A DNA stretch of 40,932 nucleotides from Methanomassiliicoccus sp. UBA6 (GTDB lineage Archaea; Thermoplasmatota; Thermoplasmata; Methanomassiliicoccales; Methanomassiliicoccaceae). Positions 1 through 8,245 of this stretch are shown piece after piece (the stretch's first letter is position 1; every line of letters begins with the position of its first letter). A program made the position numbers and the translations under genes. Location: positions 14,828 through 55,759 of the forward strand of contig DAVH01000005.1 in assembly GCA_002508545.1 (NCBI GenBank). The letters run 5' to 3'. Below the pieces are notes generated by a model, which worked only from the letters and a program-made list of their open reading frames with translations, was not told where the DNA came from and searched no databases.

Positions 1-943
1 CCGCCGATATGGCGCTAAACCCTCTGACCGTTTGGAAGAAGACCGAGATGGTGTAAAAGGCGCCCTGCAACACCATCCACTGGACGAACTGCGTTACCAG
101 TCCCCTATTAGAGGTTTTGTTGCGGAAGATGTAGGTGTGCAGTAACGGTATCTTGCCCCTGCGCTCCCTGGACCGAATCCACAGGAAGAAGGTCCCAATG
201 ATGATCAACCCGAGCAGCACAAGTAGCCAGACAATCGCTGAGAACCATCCATATGTCCCCGTTGCGAGGATCCCGACAACTATGAGGACAAGTCCAGCTG
301 CGGAAAGGACCGTCCCCACAATATCTATCTTTGGCTTTGCTCCCTGGATGCCAGGATCGACTATGCGGCGGGCTAGGATGATGATCAGAAGGATGATTAT
401 GGCCTGCAGAATAAAGGAGGCGCGCCAGGTGATCGCGGTGGTTAAGAAGCCGCCTAGCAGGGGGCCCAAGGCGGCTCCGATCCCTCCTGCGGCGCTGATG
501 CTCCCGAAAGCCTTTGCACGCGATTCCGTATTCGTATAGTTGACTGTTGCTAAAATGTAAACGGGAGGGATCAGAAGTGCGGTTCCAAGACCCTGCATAA
601 ACGAGTAGCCGATGTATAGGACGCCTACCCCTGGAGAAAGCGACGCCAATACGGCACCAGTGCCATAAATGGTGAGACCTATTCGGAAGGTCCTTTTGCG
701 CCCCAAGATGTCCGTTAGTTTGCTTCCCGGGATCATCAAAGCGGCCATCACGAGAGTGAAGAAGGTGATCGCTATCTGGACGCCATGCACATCCGTTCCC
801 AGATCAGAAGCGATGCTGGTGACTGCAACGTTCAAGGTTGAACCAGCGTAGCTGCAAACGAACTGGGACAACGCTAGAGGAAGGAGTATCGCTCCCGCCA
901 CGGCGGCTTTCTTTGTGACGTCCTTGTTGGGGTTACCCTCCAT
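1..943 (-). CDS. MFS transporter, DHA2 (14-TM drug exporter) type, C-terminus cut off by the window edge
   Basis: This is the first ~314 residues of a major facilitator superfamily exporter; the 3' end lies outside the window. The start ATG at 943-941 follows a purine-rich GAGGGG about seven bases upstream. The hydrophobic N-terminus (residues ~14-35) is followed by more membrane segments and by MFS motif A (GSKLTDILGRKRTF) around residues 73-86, between TM2 and TM3. A Gly-rich stretch (SAAGGIGAALGPLLGGFL) resembles the antiporter motif C of TM5. The spacing and continuing spans after residue 200 suit the 14-TM DHA2 (EmrB/QacA) group, which exports toxic compounds using the proton gradient. 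Substrate cannot be read from the sequence. Codon use is less GC-rich than in the genes to the right, which may indicate later acquisition. Confidence 0.85.
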   Translation of the reverse strand, partial: MEGNPNKDVTKKAAVAGAILLPLALSQFVCSYAGSTLNVAVTSIASDLGTDVHGVQIAITFFTLVMAALMIPGSKLTDILGRKRTFRIGLTIYGTGAVLASLSPGVGVLYIGYSFMQGLGTALLIPPVYILATVNYTNTESRAKAFGSISAAGGIGAALGPLLGGFLTTAITWRASFILQAIIILLIIILARRIVDPGIQGAKPKIDIVGTVLSAAGLVLIVVGILATGTYGWFSAIVWLLVLLGLIIIGTFFLWIRSRERRGKIPLLHTYIFRNKTSNRGLVTQFVQWMVLQGAFYTISVFFQTVRGFSAISA

Positions 944-1313
944 GCATGCCCCTCGATTATGTAGTTCGATACGTTTGAGGGATGAGTTAATAAATTCTTC
1001 TTAAAAATGGATGAATATTTTTAACCGCAGGCCAGTTGGGATTCGGAGACCACTTTACTATATACGTGAAAATTTTCGATGGACAGGATAGTTAGTGCAA
1101 TTTAGGCAGAATAAGGTTATCCGCCCCTTGGACGAACCCGTGTTTTAACTGTACGCATCAAGGCAAGAGAATCTGAACACGACTCACAAGTTCTACAACA
1201 AGATAGGGTGGCGTGTCGCCAGCAAGAAGCTCAAGGATCTGTGGAGGAAATCACCGGCAATAGTGTCCGACACCCCCCTTGACTCCAGATTTGAGATGAA
1301 TGGATGTTATTGG
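944..1313. other. Intergenic stretch with promoter elements and a coding-like remnant
   Basis: No intact gene is visible. AT-rich DNA near 985-1020 probably holds the promoter of the leftward transporter. A good TATA-like element pointing right (ACTATATAC, about 1067-1076) has only a nine-codon frame after it. From 1147 to the tRNA the plus strand is open in one frame without a usable start codon. It reads in part HKFYNKIGWRVASKKLKDLW, which looks more like real protein than chance, so a decayed gene end next to the tRNA is possible. I could not assign it to a family. Confidence 0.3.
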
Positions 1314-1391
1314 TGGTGGGTCTGCCCGAATTTGAATCGGGGTCTAAGGCTCCCAAAGCCCCAAGGATGGACCAAGCTACCCCACAGACCC
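1314..1391 (-). tRNA. tRNA-Pro (anticodon TGG), CCA encoded
   Basis: The minus strand folds into a cloverleaf. A seven-base-pair acceptor stem pairs GGGTCTG with CAGACCC. The anticodon stem GGGGC/GCCTT holds the loop TTTGGGA with anticodon TGG (plus-strand 1353-1355). The T arm carries the usual GATTCAAAT core. The discriminator base is A, and the 3' CCA is encoded (1314-1316). No intron is seen. A TATA-like element (TTTTATT, about 1421-1429 on the plus strand) lies 30-38 bases upstream of the mature 5' end. Confidence 0.95.
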
Positions 1392-1502
1392 GTTGAAGGC
1401 GGAGTAAGGCGAACCCCTGAATAAAACTTCCCTCCGACCAGGCCTGAGATTGATGATAACTGCCAAGCAAGGCTTAAAAAAGGCACCCGACATGGAGCAG
1501 GC

Positions 1503-2669
1503 ATGAAGGGAGGAGGGATCGTGGCCGCGGCCATACTGGCCGTCGCCATCCTGATCGGCGCTGGATACTACGCGCTGGTCATCGCCGATAATACCAGCGG
1601 CCGGGTCGGGTTCCAGAGCGGCGATCTTGTCAAGCCCACCGCCCCCCTTGCCCAGATGCCGAACGGCTCCCTCATCGGCAACCTCTCGCTGACCCCGATC
1701 AGCGCGGAGAACATGAACCTGTACTGGAACATCACCGAGGACATATATGCTGGCTACGGCGGAACGCTGCAGCTGCGCATCGAGAACATGAACCCCGGCT
1801 CGCTGTTCGTGTACTCCTTCGGATTGCGATGGGTGGAGAGCAATCTCACCTATCTTCGCAACTGCAGCGTCACCATCCCCTCGGGCGAGAGGGCGGACGT
1901 CGGCCTGCTGGTCTTCGGCGCGCCCGCCGGGGGGACCGCCAAGTACCAGATATTGGTGAAGGCGGCGGTATCCAACCGCATGGGCACCGCCTGGTACGAT
2001 GCCGGCACGATGCCCAGCAGCCCCAACACCGCGAGCATCACCTCGCTGGTCCATGCCAGGGACCCCGAGGTGGACTTGAACCTAAGAGAGTACTACAACC
2101 GGGTCAACGAGCGCGTCGACACCAAGGTGGTCAAACCGCTGGTGGAACATATCGAGGAGGCGTATCCCGGAGGGTACAGCACCTTGCAGATCGCCGAGGC
2201 CTACGAGTGGGTGAAGAACAACATCGCCTACACCACCGACACCTCGGAGGATTACTGGCAGGCCGCGTGGGAGACCATGGACCTGAGGAGCGGCGACTGC
2301 GAGGACCACGCCATCCTGCTGTGCAGCATAATCGACGCGCTGGGGGGGAGCTCGCGGGTCAACATCATCCAGGAGCATGCCTTCCCCACGGTGTACATCG
2401 GCTCCACCCCGTCGGACCTTCAGAAGGCGAAGCAGTCCCTGGCCTCGTACTACGGGCTGGAGGCCTCGGAGTACAAGATCACTTACCTGACCGACGACAG
2501 CGGCTATTGGCTGGTGATCGACACCACTGGCTTCCCGTACGCCGGGGGCCTCCCCGCCAAGTCCGGCCCGGTCGACGCCAGGGGGAGCTGGACGGTGCTC
2601 TCCTCCTACCTGGTGAGCATCGACATCACCGGGGTCGTGGCCTCCGGCGGAGTGCTCGGCCTATTCTAG
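1503..2669 (+). CDS. Membrane-anchored transglutaminase-like protein
   Basis: The 388-residue protein starts with one hydrophobic segment (residues ~5-27), so it is probably tethered with its domain outside the cell. The second half has the transglutaminase-like core: a Cys in SGDCEDHAILL (Cys266), a His in QEHAFPTVYIG (His292) and an Asp in VIDTTGF (Asp340), in the order expected for the Cys-His-Asp triad. Archaeal members of this superfamily are thought to be proteases or peptide-modifying enzymes; the substrate here is unknown. The middle part (residues ~60-180) is beta-rich and may be a separate Ig-like domain. An upstream ATG at 1491 is closed at once by a stop, so 1503 is the best start. 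The gene converges on the galE-like gene, and the two stop codons share one CTAG (2666-2669). Confidence 0.82.
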   Translation: MKGGGIVAAAILAVAILIGAGYYALVIADNTSGRVGFQSGDLVKPTAPLAQMPNGSLIGNLSLTPISAENMNLYWNITEDIYAGYGGTLQLRIENMNPGSLFVYSFGLRWVESNLTYLRNCSVTIPSGERADVGLLVFGAPAGGTAKYQILVKAAVSNRMGTAWYDAGTMPSSPNTASITSLVHARDPEVDLNLREYYNRVNERVDTKVVKPLVEHIEEAYPGGYSTLQIAEAYEWVKNNIAYTTDTSEDYWQAAWETMDLRSGDCEDHAILLCSIIDALGGSSRVNIIQEHAFPTVYIGSTPSDLQKAKQSLASYYGLEASEYKITYLTDDSGYWLVIDTTGFPYAGGLPAKSGPVDARGSWTVLSSYLVSIDITGVVASGGVLGLF

Positions 2670-3622
2670 GCCAGAATCTCCCGGACCGCCTGACGTATCG
2701 CTTCCCGGCTGTTGAGCCTCGGCTCCCAGCCCCTTGCCTCCAGGCGGTCGATGGCCAGCAACATCTTCTTTACATCGCCGACCCACCCCCGGCCGCCCTT
2801 CACCCCGCCGGTCCACCGGTACTCGACGTCCGGGAGGCCCATCTCCTCGACCACGATGTCGGCGATGTCCTTCACCGTCATCCAGTCCCTGGAGCCGATG
2901 TTGAAGACCTCGACCTGCTCCTTCGCGCCCTCGGCCCCGGCGATCATGCCGCTGACGCAGTCCTTGACGTGCACGTACGACTTCGAGGTCCCCGGCTCGG
3001 CGCCCAGGATCTCGAGGTGGTTGGGGTCCTCGCGCAGCTTGCGGATGAAATCATGAAGGACGTTATGCGTGGACCTCGTCCCCACCACGTTGGCGAAGCG
3101 GTACAGCACCGCGTTCTGGTCAAAGGTGTGGCAGTACGAGGAGATCATCGCCTCGCAGGCCAGCTTCGATGCCCCGTACACAGAGATGGGCAGCAGGGGC
3201 CCGTAGTCCTCCGGAGTGGGTATGACCTCCGTTTCCCCGTACACGGTGGAGGTCGAGGGGAACAGGATGTCCTCGATGCCGTTGTCCTTGCCCGCCTCCA
3301 GGAGGCGGTAGGTGACCTCGATGTTCTGCTCGAAGTGGATGTGGGTGTTCTTGGCCCCCAGCCGCACGTCGGGGTTTGCCGCCAGGTGGCAGACGACATC
3401 GGCGCCCTTCAGGACCTTGGCCAGGTCCATGGTGAGCAGGTCCCCCTCCACGAACGTGAACTTGTCGTTCTTGAGCATGCCGGACATGAACTCGCGCTTC
3501 CCGGCGGAAAGGTTGTCCACGCCCACTACCTCATTGCCCCGGGCCAGGAGTTCCTCCGCCAGGTGGCTGGCGATGAAACCGGCGCACCCGGTGACCACGA
3601 TCCTTCTATCTTGGAGCTTCAT
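2666..3622 (-). CDS. NAD-dependent sugar-nucleotide epimerase (UDP-glucose 4-epimerase-like)
   Basis: An extended short-chain dehydrogenase/reductase of 318 residues. The N-terminus has the NAD-binding Rossmann motif VTGCAGFIASHL; the last Gly of GxxGxxG is Ala here. The catalytic Ser/Thr lies in STSTVYGE and the Tyr-Lys pair in YGASK. These enzymes interconvert or oxidise UDP- or dTDP-sugars for surface glycans; GalE is the closest general match, but substrate is not fixed by sequence. I chose the ATG at 3622 (MKLQDRR) because the Rossmann strand begins right after it and a GGGGAC sequence sits upstream. A start at 3685 would add 21 non-homologous residues inside rdgB. It overlaps the end of rdgB by 17 bases and is probably co-transcribed with it. 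Confidence 0.88.
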   Translation of the reverse strand: MKLQDRRIVVTGCAGFIASHLAEELLARGNEVVGVDNLSAGKREFMSGMLKNDKFTFVEGDLLTMDLAKVLKGADVVCHLAANPDVRLGAKNTHIHFEQNIEVTYRLLEAGKDNGIEDILFPSTSTVYGETEVIPTPEDYGPLLPISVYGASKLACEAMISSYCHTFDQNAVLYRFANVVGTRSTHNVLHDFIRKLREDPNHLEILGAEPGTSKSYVHVKDCVSGMIAGAEGAKEQVEVFNIGSRDWMTVKDIADIVVEEMGLPDVEYRWTGGVKGGRGWVGDVKKMLLAIDRLEARGWEPRLNSREAIRQAVREILA

Positions 3623-4175
3623 CAATGCGTCCCCTGAGTTCGGCGGCGAAGGCCTGGATGGCCCTCCCGCGGTGAGATATACCATTTTTCTCGGTTATTG
3701 ATATTTCGGCGAAGGTTCGATAATATCCAGACGGCACGAAGATGGGGTCGAAGCCGAAGCCCTCCTCCCCGGACGGCGCCAGGGCGATGGTGCCGTCGCA
3801 CCGCCCTGACACGGTGAACTCCTCCCCGCCTATCGACGCGCCGATGCAGCACTCGAAGTGCGCCGAGCGGTCCTGCTTGCCGTCCAGCAACCGCAGTATG
3901 CCGTCCATGCCGATGGTCCTGAGAGCGTAGGACGAGTACACCCCGGGAAAGCCGTTCAGCGCGTGGACGAACAGGCCGGAATCGTCGATGACGATGTCCC
4001 TCATGCCCTTGCCCTTGAGCTGGTCGAGGCAGGAGAGCACCACCTCCCGTAGCGAATCGGCCTGGATCTCGTCGCATTCCTCTTCCGAGTGCGTTATCTC
4101 GATCCCCAGCGGGGCGAGGGCCGAGCGGAACTCCGCCAGCTTCCCGCGGTTCGAGGTCACCAGGGTGAGCCTCAC
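3606..4175 (-). CDS. rdgB: XTP/dITP pyrophosphatase (Ham1/RdgB family)
   Basis: This house-cleaning enzyme hydrolyses non-canonical purine nucleoside triphosphates (ITP, dITP, XTP) to monophosphates, keeping them out of DNA and RNA. Family motifs are all present in 189 residues: TSNRGKLAEF at the N-terminus, DDSGLFVHALNGFPGVYSSY in the middle, EGFGFDPIF and SHRGRA near the end. The start is the GTG at 4175-4173. It overlaps the stop of bud32 as GTGA, a typical coupled junction, and gives the usual N-terminal strand RLTLVTSN. The same run continues into the galE-like gene. Confidence 0.93.
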   Translation of the reverse strand: MRLTLVTSNRGKLAEFRSALAPLGIEITHSEEECDEIQADSLREVVLSCLDQLKGKGMRDIVIDDSGLFVHALNGFPGVYSSYALRTIGMDGILRLLDGKQDRSAHFECCIGASIGGEEFTVSGRCDGTIALAPSGEEGFGFDPIFVPSGYYRTFAEISITEKNGISHRGRAIQAFAAELRGRIDEAPR

Positions 4176-4786
4176 GTGTACCGCCCCCTTCCCTCGATCT
4201 CCCTCATCTTCTTGATGGCCTCTGGAGCGCGGTCGAAGTGCTGGCGGTACGATTCCAGGATCACCGTGAACAGGTCCAGGATGGTCGAGTGCGCGGACTG
4301 GAACGCCTCCTTGAGGAGATGGAGGTCCACGCCCATCTCCTCGTACATCGCTCCCCGGGCGCCGAGGGAGAAGTCGATGAACCACATCCGGCCGTCCGCG
4401 AGGATCATGTTGGAGGTCGTGAGGTCCCCGTGCACGATGCCCCCGCGGTGCAGGAGGGCGATAAGCCGTCCGATCTCGGCGCACAGCTCCCTCGCCCGCT
4501 CCGGGGAGGCGGTGTCCAGCTCGTCCTTCACCCGGGGGCCCTTGATCTCCTCCATGGTGATCTCGGCGGTGGCCGGGTCGATGTCGTAGATTATCGGGGT
4601 CGGTACCCCGAGCTCCCTGGCGTCGTGCATCAGGCGGGCCTCGTTGCGGGTGCGGGACCCCCGCAGCGATCGGTCGAGATCAGCATGCCGGTACTCCTTG
4701 GGCACCCTGCTCTTGATGATGACGTCGCGTCCGAGCCAGCATCCGCGCCTGATCTCGGCCTCGGCCCCACGGCGTATGATCTCCAT
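4172..4786 (-). CDS. bud32: KEOPS complex kinase/ATPase Bud32
   Basis: A small atypical protein kinase of 204 residues. It works with Kae1, Cgi121 and Pcc1 in KEOPS to make N6-threonylcarbamoyladenosine at position 37 of ANN-decoding tRNAs. Seen in the sequence: a Gly-rich N-terminus with GAEAEI, the lysine strand VIIKSR, the catalytic loop HGDLTTSN and the metal-binding DFSLG. In many archaea Bud32 is fused to Kae1; here it stands alone. The ATG at 4786 is preferred because the family begins there and a TATA-like box lies about 27 bases upstream, which implies a leaderless message. A start at 4825 would add 13 extra residues. Confidence 0.93.
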   Translation of the reverse strand: MEIIRRGAEAEIRRGCWLGRDVIIKSRVPKEYRHADLDRSLRGSRTRNEARLMHDARELGVPTPIIYDIDPATAEITMEEIKGPRVKDELDTASPERARELCAEIGRLIALLHRGGIVHGDLTTSNMILADGRMWFIDFSLGARGAMYEEMGVDLHLLKEAFQSAHSTILDLFTVILESYRQHFDRAPEAIKKMREIEGRGRYT

Positions 4787-4809
4787 GGTCGGCAGAGATG
4801 GCCTGGAGC

Positions 4810-4817
4810 TAGATAAG
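4810..4817 (-). promoter_or_regulatory. TATA-like element of the bud32-rdgB-galE run
   Basis: The minus strand reads CTTATCTA, centred about 27 bases from the bud32 ATG at 4786. That is where an archaeal TATA box would sit if transcription began at or next to the start codon. There is no clear Shine-Dalgarno sequence before the ATG, which agrees with a leaderless transcript. Confidence 0.45.
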
Positions 4818-4862
4818 GATTGCAATGCCCGGCCTTACGACGTGATAGCCTGGCGAGACCGC

Positions 4863-4980
4863 TCATCCCAGCCCGGTCACCAGCAGCGTCACGCTCCCGA
4901 TCACCGCTATCATGCCCCTGGCGATGTTCAGTGTTCTCTCGGTCCTCGTTCGTCGTCCCCCCTGTATCTGAAAGTAACAT
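4863..4980 (-). other. Possible tiny membrane protein, interrupted by a one-base frame change at a G6 run
   Basis: The ATG at 4980 lies about four bases below the predicted transcript start of a strong TATA box, but its frame runs on without sense into bud32. If one G of the six-G run (plus-strand 4957-4962) is skipped, the frame encodes about 38 residues. These have a basic middle (RRTRTERTLNIARG) and a hydrophobic end (MIAVIGSVTLLVTGLG) closed by TGA at 4863-4865. This may be a real microprotein with a sequencing error, a decayed gene, or simply the leader of bud32. Confidence 0.25.
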
Positions 4981-5006
4981 TGGAGCGCCCATAAGATAAA
5001 TGTTTG

Positions 5007-5015
5007 CTTTTATAA
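5007..5015 (-). promoter_or_regulatory. Strong orphan TATA box after the XPD gene
   Basis: The minus strand reads TTTATAAAA just past the XPD stop codon, in an AT-rich stretch. The predicted start of transcription is near 4984. The next annotated gene in this direction, bud32, is 200 bases further and has its own TATA-like element, so this promoter may serve a small transcript between the two genes. Confidence 0.5.
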
Positions 5016-5023
5016 ATCACACA

Positions 5024-6847
5024 TTATATATTATCCTCCACGCTCGGCACGAAGAACCGTTTTATCCTCCCGGGGACGTCGAGGTCCGCCGTGATCGTGA
5101 AGTCAGCGGGAAACGCCCTTCGCACCTGCGGCATCGCGTACCGGTCGTCGAGCAGCACGATCGCCGCCCGGTCCGTCTCGGAGCGTATAGCCCTCCCCGC
5201 GGCCTGCAGGACCTTGGCCACCGCCGGGTATACCTGGACGTAGAGGTCGGCCTTCTTGGTGCCGTACTTGCCCTCCATGCGGTGCAGCATCCCTTCCATC
5301 TCCCTTGACGGCGGGGCGAGGGGAAGCCCGACCACGAGCACCGCCTCCAGCAGGTTGTCCCTGAAGTCCACCCCCTCGGAGAGCGATCCTCCCATCGTGC
5401 CGAGGAGCATGTTCCTTCCCTCCCGGAGCTGGTGCACCAGGGCCTCCTTCTCGTTCCGGCCGTGCTCCCTGCGCTCCGCCAGGACCCGGCGCCCGGGGAC
5501 CATCGCGGCGAGGCGGCCCTCCACCTGCTCGAGGAGCTCGTAGGAGGGGAAGAACACTGCCACGTTGCCGGGGACCTCGTTCGAGCACCGGGCGACCTCC
5601 TCGGCGATGGACGCGTACATCGCCTCTCCCCGGGCACGGTAGCGCGAGGACACCTTGCCCGAGGACAGCACCAGGCGGTTCTCCGGCGGGAAGGGCGAAG
5701 GGTAGCTGCGGCAGAGCGCGTTCCTCGCCCCCAGGAGGTCGGCGAACATCTCCGGAGGGTGGAGCGTCCCGCTCATGATCAGCGCGCAGCGGACGCGGGC
5801 CAGCACCGGAGCGGTGATCGGCGATGGATCGATGAGGCTGACCTTGAGCCTTGCCGGTTCGCCTTCAAGGTACCGCACGGTGACCTCGTCGGGAGCGCTC
5901 CACGCGTGGAGGAACTCGACCAGCCCGCTGAGGTCCCTGCCCTCCCCGGCAGCGGTCTCGATCTCCTCGGCCAGGCCGCCGGCGTCGACCCCGCACGCCT
6001 CCCTCAGCGGACGATCTAGGTCCGCGGCGGTGATCCTCTCGGGGTCCCGGCGCGCGAGCTCCCGGAACACCTCGGCGATGATGTCGAGGTCCTCGGAGAA
6101 GTGCTTCAGGGCCGGGACCGCCCGGGCACGCTCTATGGACGCCGCGGTCAAGCTCCCGCTCCCCGCCCCCATCACCCTCGCCGGCAGGTTGTGCGCCTCG
6201 TCGATCACCAGCACGGCGTCCGATTCCCGGCGGCCCAGCCGCTGCAGGATGTTAGGTCCTCGGCCGAACATCTGGTTGTAGTCAGCGATGATCACCTGGG
6301 CCTCCGCCGCCGCCCGCATCGCCGCCCGGTGGGGGCACTGCCCCGCCCGCAGGCACAGGCGCATAGACTCCTGGGTGTTGAGCGGATAGTCGAGCAGCCG
6401 GCCGGCCCGCTCGTCGGGCTCCCGGGAGAAGAAGCAGCGGAGCCCTTGCGCGCACGGCACCTTGTCCCCGGTCCTCTTGGCCAGGCACATGTCCTCCCGG
6501 GCGATTATGTCCACCACCTTCACCCGGACCTTCTTCCATATCCCTCGCGCGGTCTCCACGGCGATGGCATGCTGGCTCTGGCGCGATGTCAGGAACAGGA
6601 CCACGCCGTCGGAGGCCAGGGCGGTCTCCACCGCCGCGGTGAGCGCCACCGCCGTCTTCCCCAGCCCGGTGGGGGCGTGGGCCAGGAGATGCGTCCGGTG
6701 GGCCATGCACATGCGGGCGTCCTCCAGGAACCTCTCCTGGCCTCCGCGGACGGCCGGGTGAGGGAACAGTCCCGTTCCTACTGCCGTTGAATGCTGTTGA
6801 ACCTCGCAAGCTTCCATGACAACGAGACCGCGGACCTCCCTAGCCAT
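5024..6847 (-). CDS. xpd: XPD/Rad3-type superfamily 2 DNA helicase with iron-sulfur domain
   Basis: A 607-residue 5'-to-3' DNA helicase of the XPD/FANCJ/DinG group, involved in repair or in clearing DNA structures. Walker A is APTGLGKT (residues ~58-65), the DEAH box is VIDEAHN (~214-220), and motif VI is QAAGRAIR near residue 550. Between motifs I and II lies the Cys-rich insertion (Cys121, Cys132, Cys138, Cys165, Cys171, with GQCPHRA), expected to hold a 4Fe-4S cluster; four of these would be ligands. Family members usually begin a few residues before FPHPAVRGGQ, so the first ~25 residues are an extension. The ATG at 6817 is an alternative start. It diverges from the MFS gene on the right. 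Confidence 0.92.
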   Translation of the reverse strand: MAREVRGLVVMEACEVQQHSTAVGTGLFPHPAVRGGQERFLEDARMCMAHRTHLLAHAPTGLGKTAVALTAAVETALASDGVVLFLTSRQSQHAIAVETARGIWKKVRVKVVDIIAREDMCLAKRTGDKVPCAQGLRCFFSREPDERAGRLLDYPLNTQESMRLCLRAGQCPHRAAMRAAAEAQVIIADYNQMFGRGPNILQRLGRRESDAVLVIDEAHNLPARVMGAGSGSLTAASIERARAVPALKHFSEDLDIIAEVFRELARRDPERITAADLDRPLREACGVDAGGLAEEIETAAGEGRDLSGLVEFLHAWSAPDEVTVRYLEGEPARLKVSLIDPSPITAPVLARVRCALIMSGTLHPPEMFADLLGARNALCRSYPSPFPPENRLVLSSGKVSSRYRARGEAMYASIAEEVARCSNEVPGNVAVFFPSYELLEQVEGRLAAMVPGRRVLAERREHGRNEKEALVHQLREGRNMLLGTMGGSLSEGVDFRDNLLEAVLVVGLPLAPPSREMEGMLHRMEGKYGTKKADLYVQVYPAVAKVLQAAGRAIRSETDRAAIVLLDDRYAMPQVRRAFPADFTITADLDVPGRIKRFFVPSVEDNI

Positions 6848-6958
6848 TCATTGCGGCTAACAGTACGCTGCGCGGGCCTTGTTGCTCGCACCCTCTGTAA
6901 GAACAGGAGAATTCTTCCTCGCAAAGGTTAAGGTGCCGGGGCCCAGAGCTGATAGGCG

Positions 6959-8224
6959 ATGGAACCGGAAAAGATGCGCAAGATGGGTACCAGGATAGCG
7001 GCCATCCTGTTCCTGACCGTCCTGTCGGCATACCTCGCCAGGGTGTCGATCTCCGTAGCCCTGCCGTTCATCGCCGCGGACTACGACTGGACCCCGGAGC
7101 AGATCGGGTCGCTGGGCGGCATCATCCTGGGAGTGTTCCTGGTCGGTTACGGCCTGTCCAACGTGTTCCTCAGTCCCCTGGCCGACTGCTACGGTCCGAA
7201 GAAAGGCTTGATGCTGGCGGTGCTGTCGTGGTCGGCGGTGACGGTGATGATGGGGGTGGCGGGCATGATCTACTCGGCGTTCGTCGTCTTCCGCACCTCC
7301 CTCGGCCTGGCCCAGGGGGTCGTGTTCCCCGCGGCAGGTAAGATCACCCAGGCGTGGACGCCCCCTGAGCGGAGGTCGAGGATGAACGCCAGGTACTACT
7401 CGGCCATCGCCCTGGCCAACATCCTCTCGCCTCTCCTGCTCATCCCGTTGATGATGGCAGCGTCCTGGAACGTGATGTTCGTCGTGCTGGGGGTGCTGGG
7501 CTTCGCCATGATGGCCCCCATCGTCCTGTGGCTCAAGGACTCCCCCGAGGGGCCGGCGCAGTGCGAGTCGAAGACATTGATGGACAACCTGCGCTACACC
7601 TACACCCACCTCCGGGAAGCGATGCGCATCAAGGGCCTGTTCGCCCTCGCGCTGAGCCACTCATTTTGGTCCATCGCCTTCTGGGGCCTCTCGCTGTGGC
7701 TGCCGACCTTCCTGATCAACGCCCGGGGGTTCACCCCCGAGGAGCTGATGTGGGCCGCCGCGGTGCCCTATACCGGGTACTTCGTGGGCATCTACGTGGG
7801 CGCGTACATCAGCGACCGGACCGGGAAGCGGTCGTTGGTCTCCTTCTCCTTCCTGATGGTCGGCGCGGCGCTGATGCTGTCCCTCGTTCTCCTGATGGGG
7901 AGGACGGAAACGGTCGTCGTTCTCACCGCCATGTTCTTCTTCGTGTCCATTCTGGGCACGAACGTGGCCACCCTGCTGCAGGGCTGCTGCGTTTCCCGGC
8001 TGACCTGCTCGGCGAGCGGGATAGAGAACGGGCTCTCCAACGGACTGGGGGCCCTGGGCCCGGTCCTGGTGGGGGCGGTGGTCGGCCTCACCGGCTCCTA
8101 CGATGCGGCCCTCCCGATGCTCGCGGTCCTGATGGCCCTGAGCGGGGTGGCGCTGCTCGGCTTCCGGGGCCGGGACAATCTCAGCTGTCCCATGCCAGGC
8201 ACCGGTAGGGAAAGATTATCATAA
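6959..8224 (+). CDS. MFS transporter, 12-TM, anion:cation symporter-like
   Basis: The 421-residue protein is hydrophobic throughout and fits 12 membrane spans. The N-terminal part (TRIAAILFLTVLSAYLARVS...) and the motif A region after TM2 (SPLADCYGPKKGLM) place it in the major facilitator superfamily. The pattern with WTPEQIGSLGGIILGVFLVGYG is typical of the ACS group, which imports organic anions such as sugar acids or phthalate. Substrate is not determined. No strong Shine-Dalgarno site is seen; the ATG at 6974 is a possible alternative start. The gene ends 21 bases before radB, which has its own promoter element. Confidence 0.85.
   Translation: MEPEKMRKMGTRIAAILFLTVLSAYLARVSISVALPFIAADYDWTPEQIGSLGGIILGVFLVGYGLSNVFLSPLADCYGPKKGLMLAVLSWSAVTVMMGVAGMIYSAFVVFRTSLGLAQGVVFPAAGKITQAWTPPERRSRMNARYYSAIALANILSPLLLIPLMMAASWNVMFVVLGVLGFAMMAPIVLWLKDSPEGPAQCESKTLMDNLRYTYTHLREAMRIKGLFALALSHSFWSIAFWGLSLWLPTFLINARGFTPEELMWAAAVPYTGYFVGIYVGAYISDRTGKRSLVSFSFLMVGAALMLSLVLLMGRTETVVVLTAMFFFVSILGTNVATLLQGCCVSRLTCSASGIENGLSNGLGALGPVLVGAVVGLTGSYDAALPMLAVLMALSGVALLGFRGRDNLSCPMPGTGRERLS
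8214..8222 (+). promoter_or_regulatory. TATA-like element of radB
   Basis: GATTATCAT is centred about 28 bases before the ATG at 8246 and overlaps the last codons of the MFS gene. It supports 8246 as the start of a leaderless message and argues against the in-frame TTG at 8225. Confidence 0.5.
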
Positions 8225-8245
8225 TTGAACAGGTTTTTTACAATC

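Noticed and set aside
1829..3637. A 602-codon frame on the plus strand
   Set aside because: It is the shifted frame of the transglutaminase gene and the antisense of the epimerase gene, with Arg/Gly/His-rich sequence typical of GC-rich shadows.
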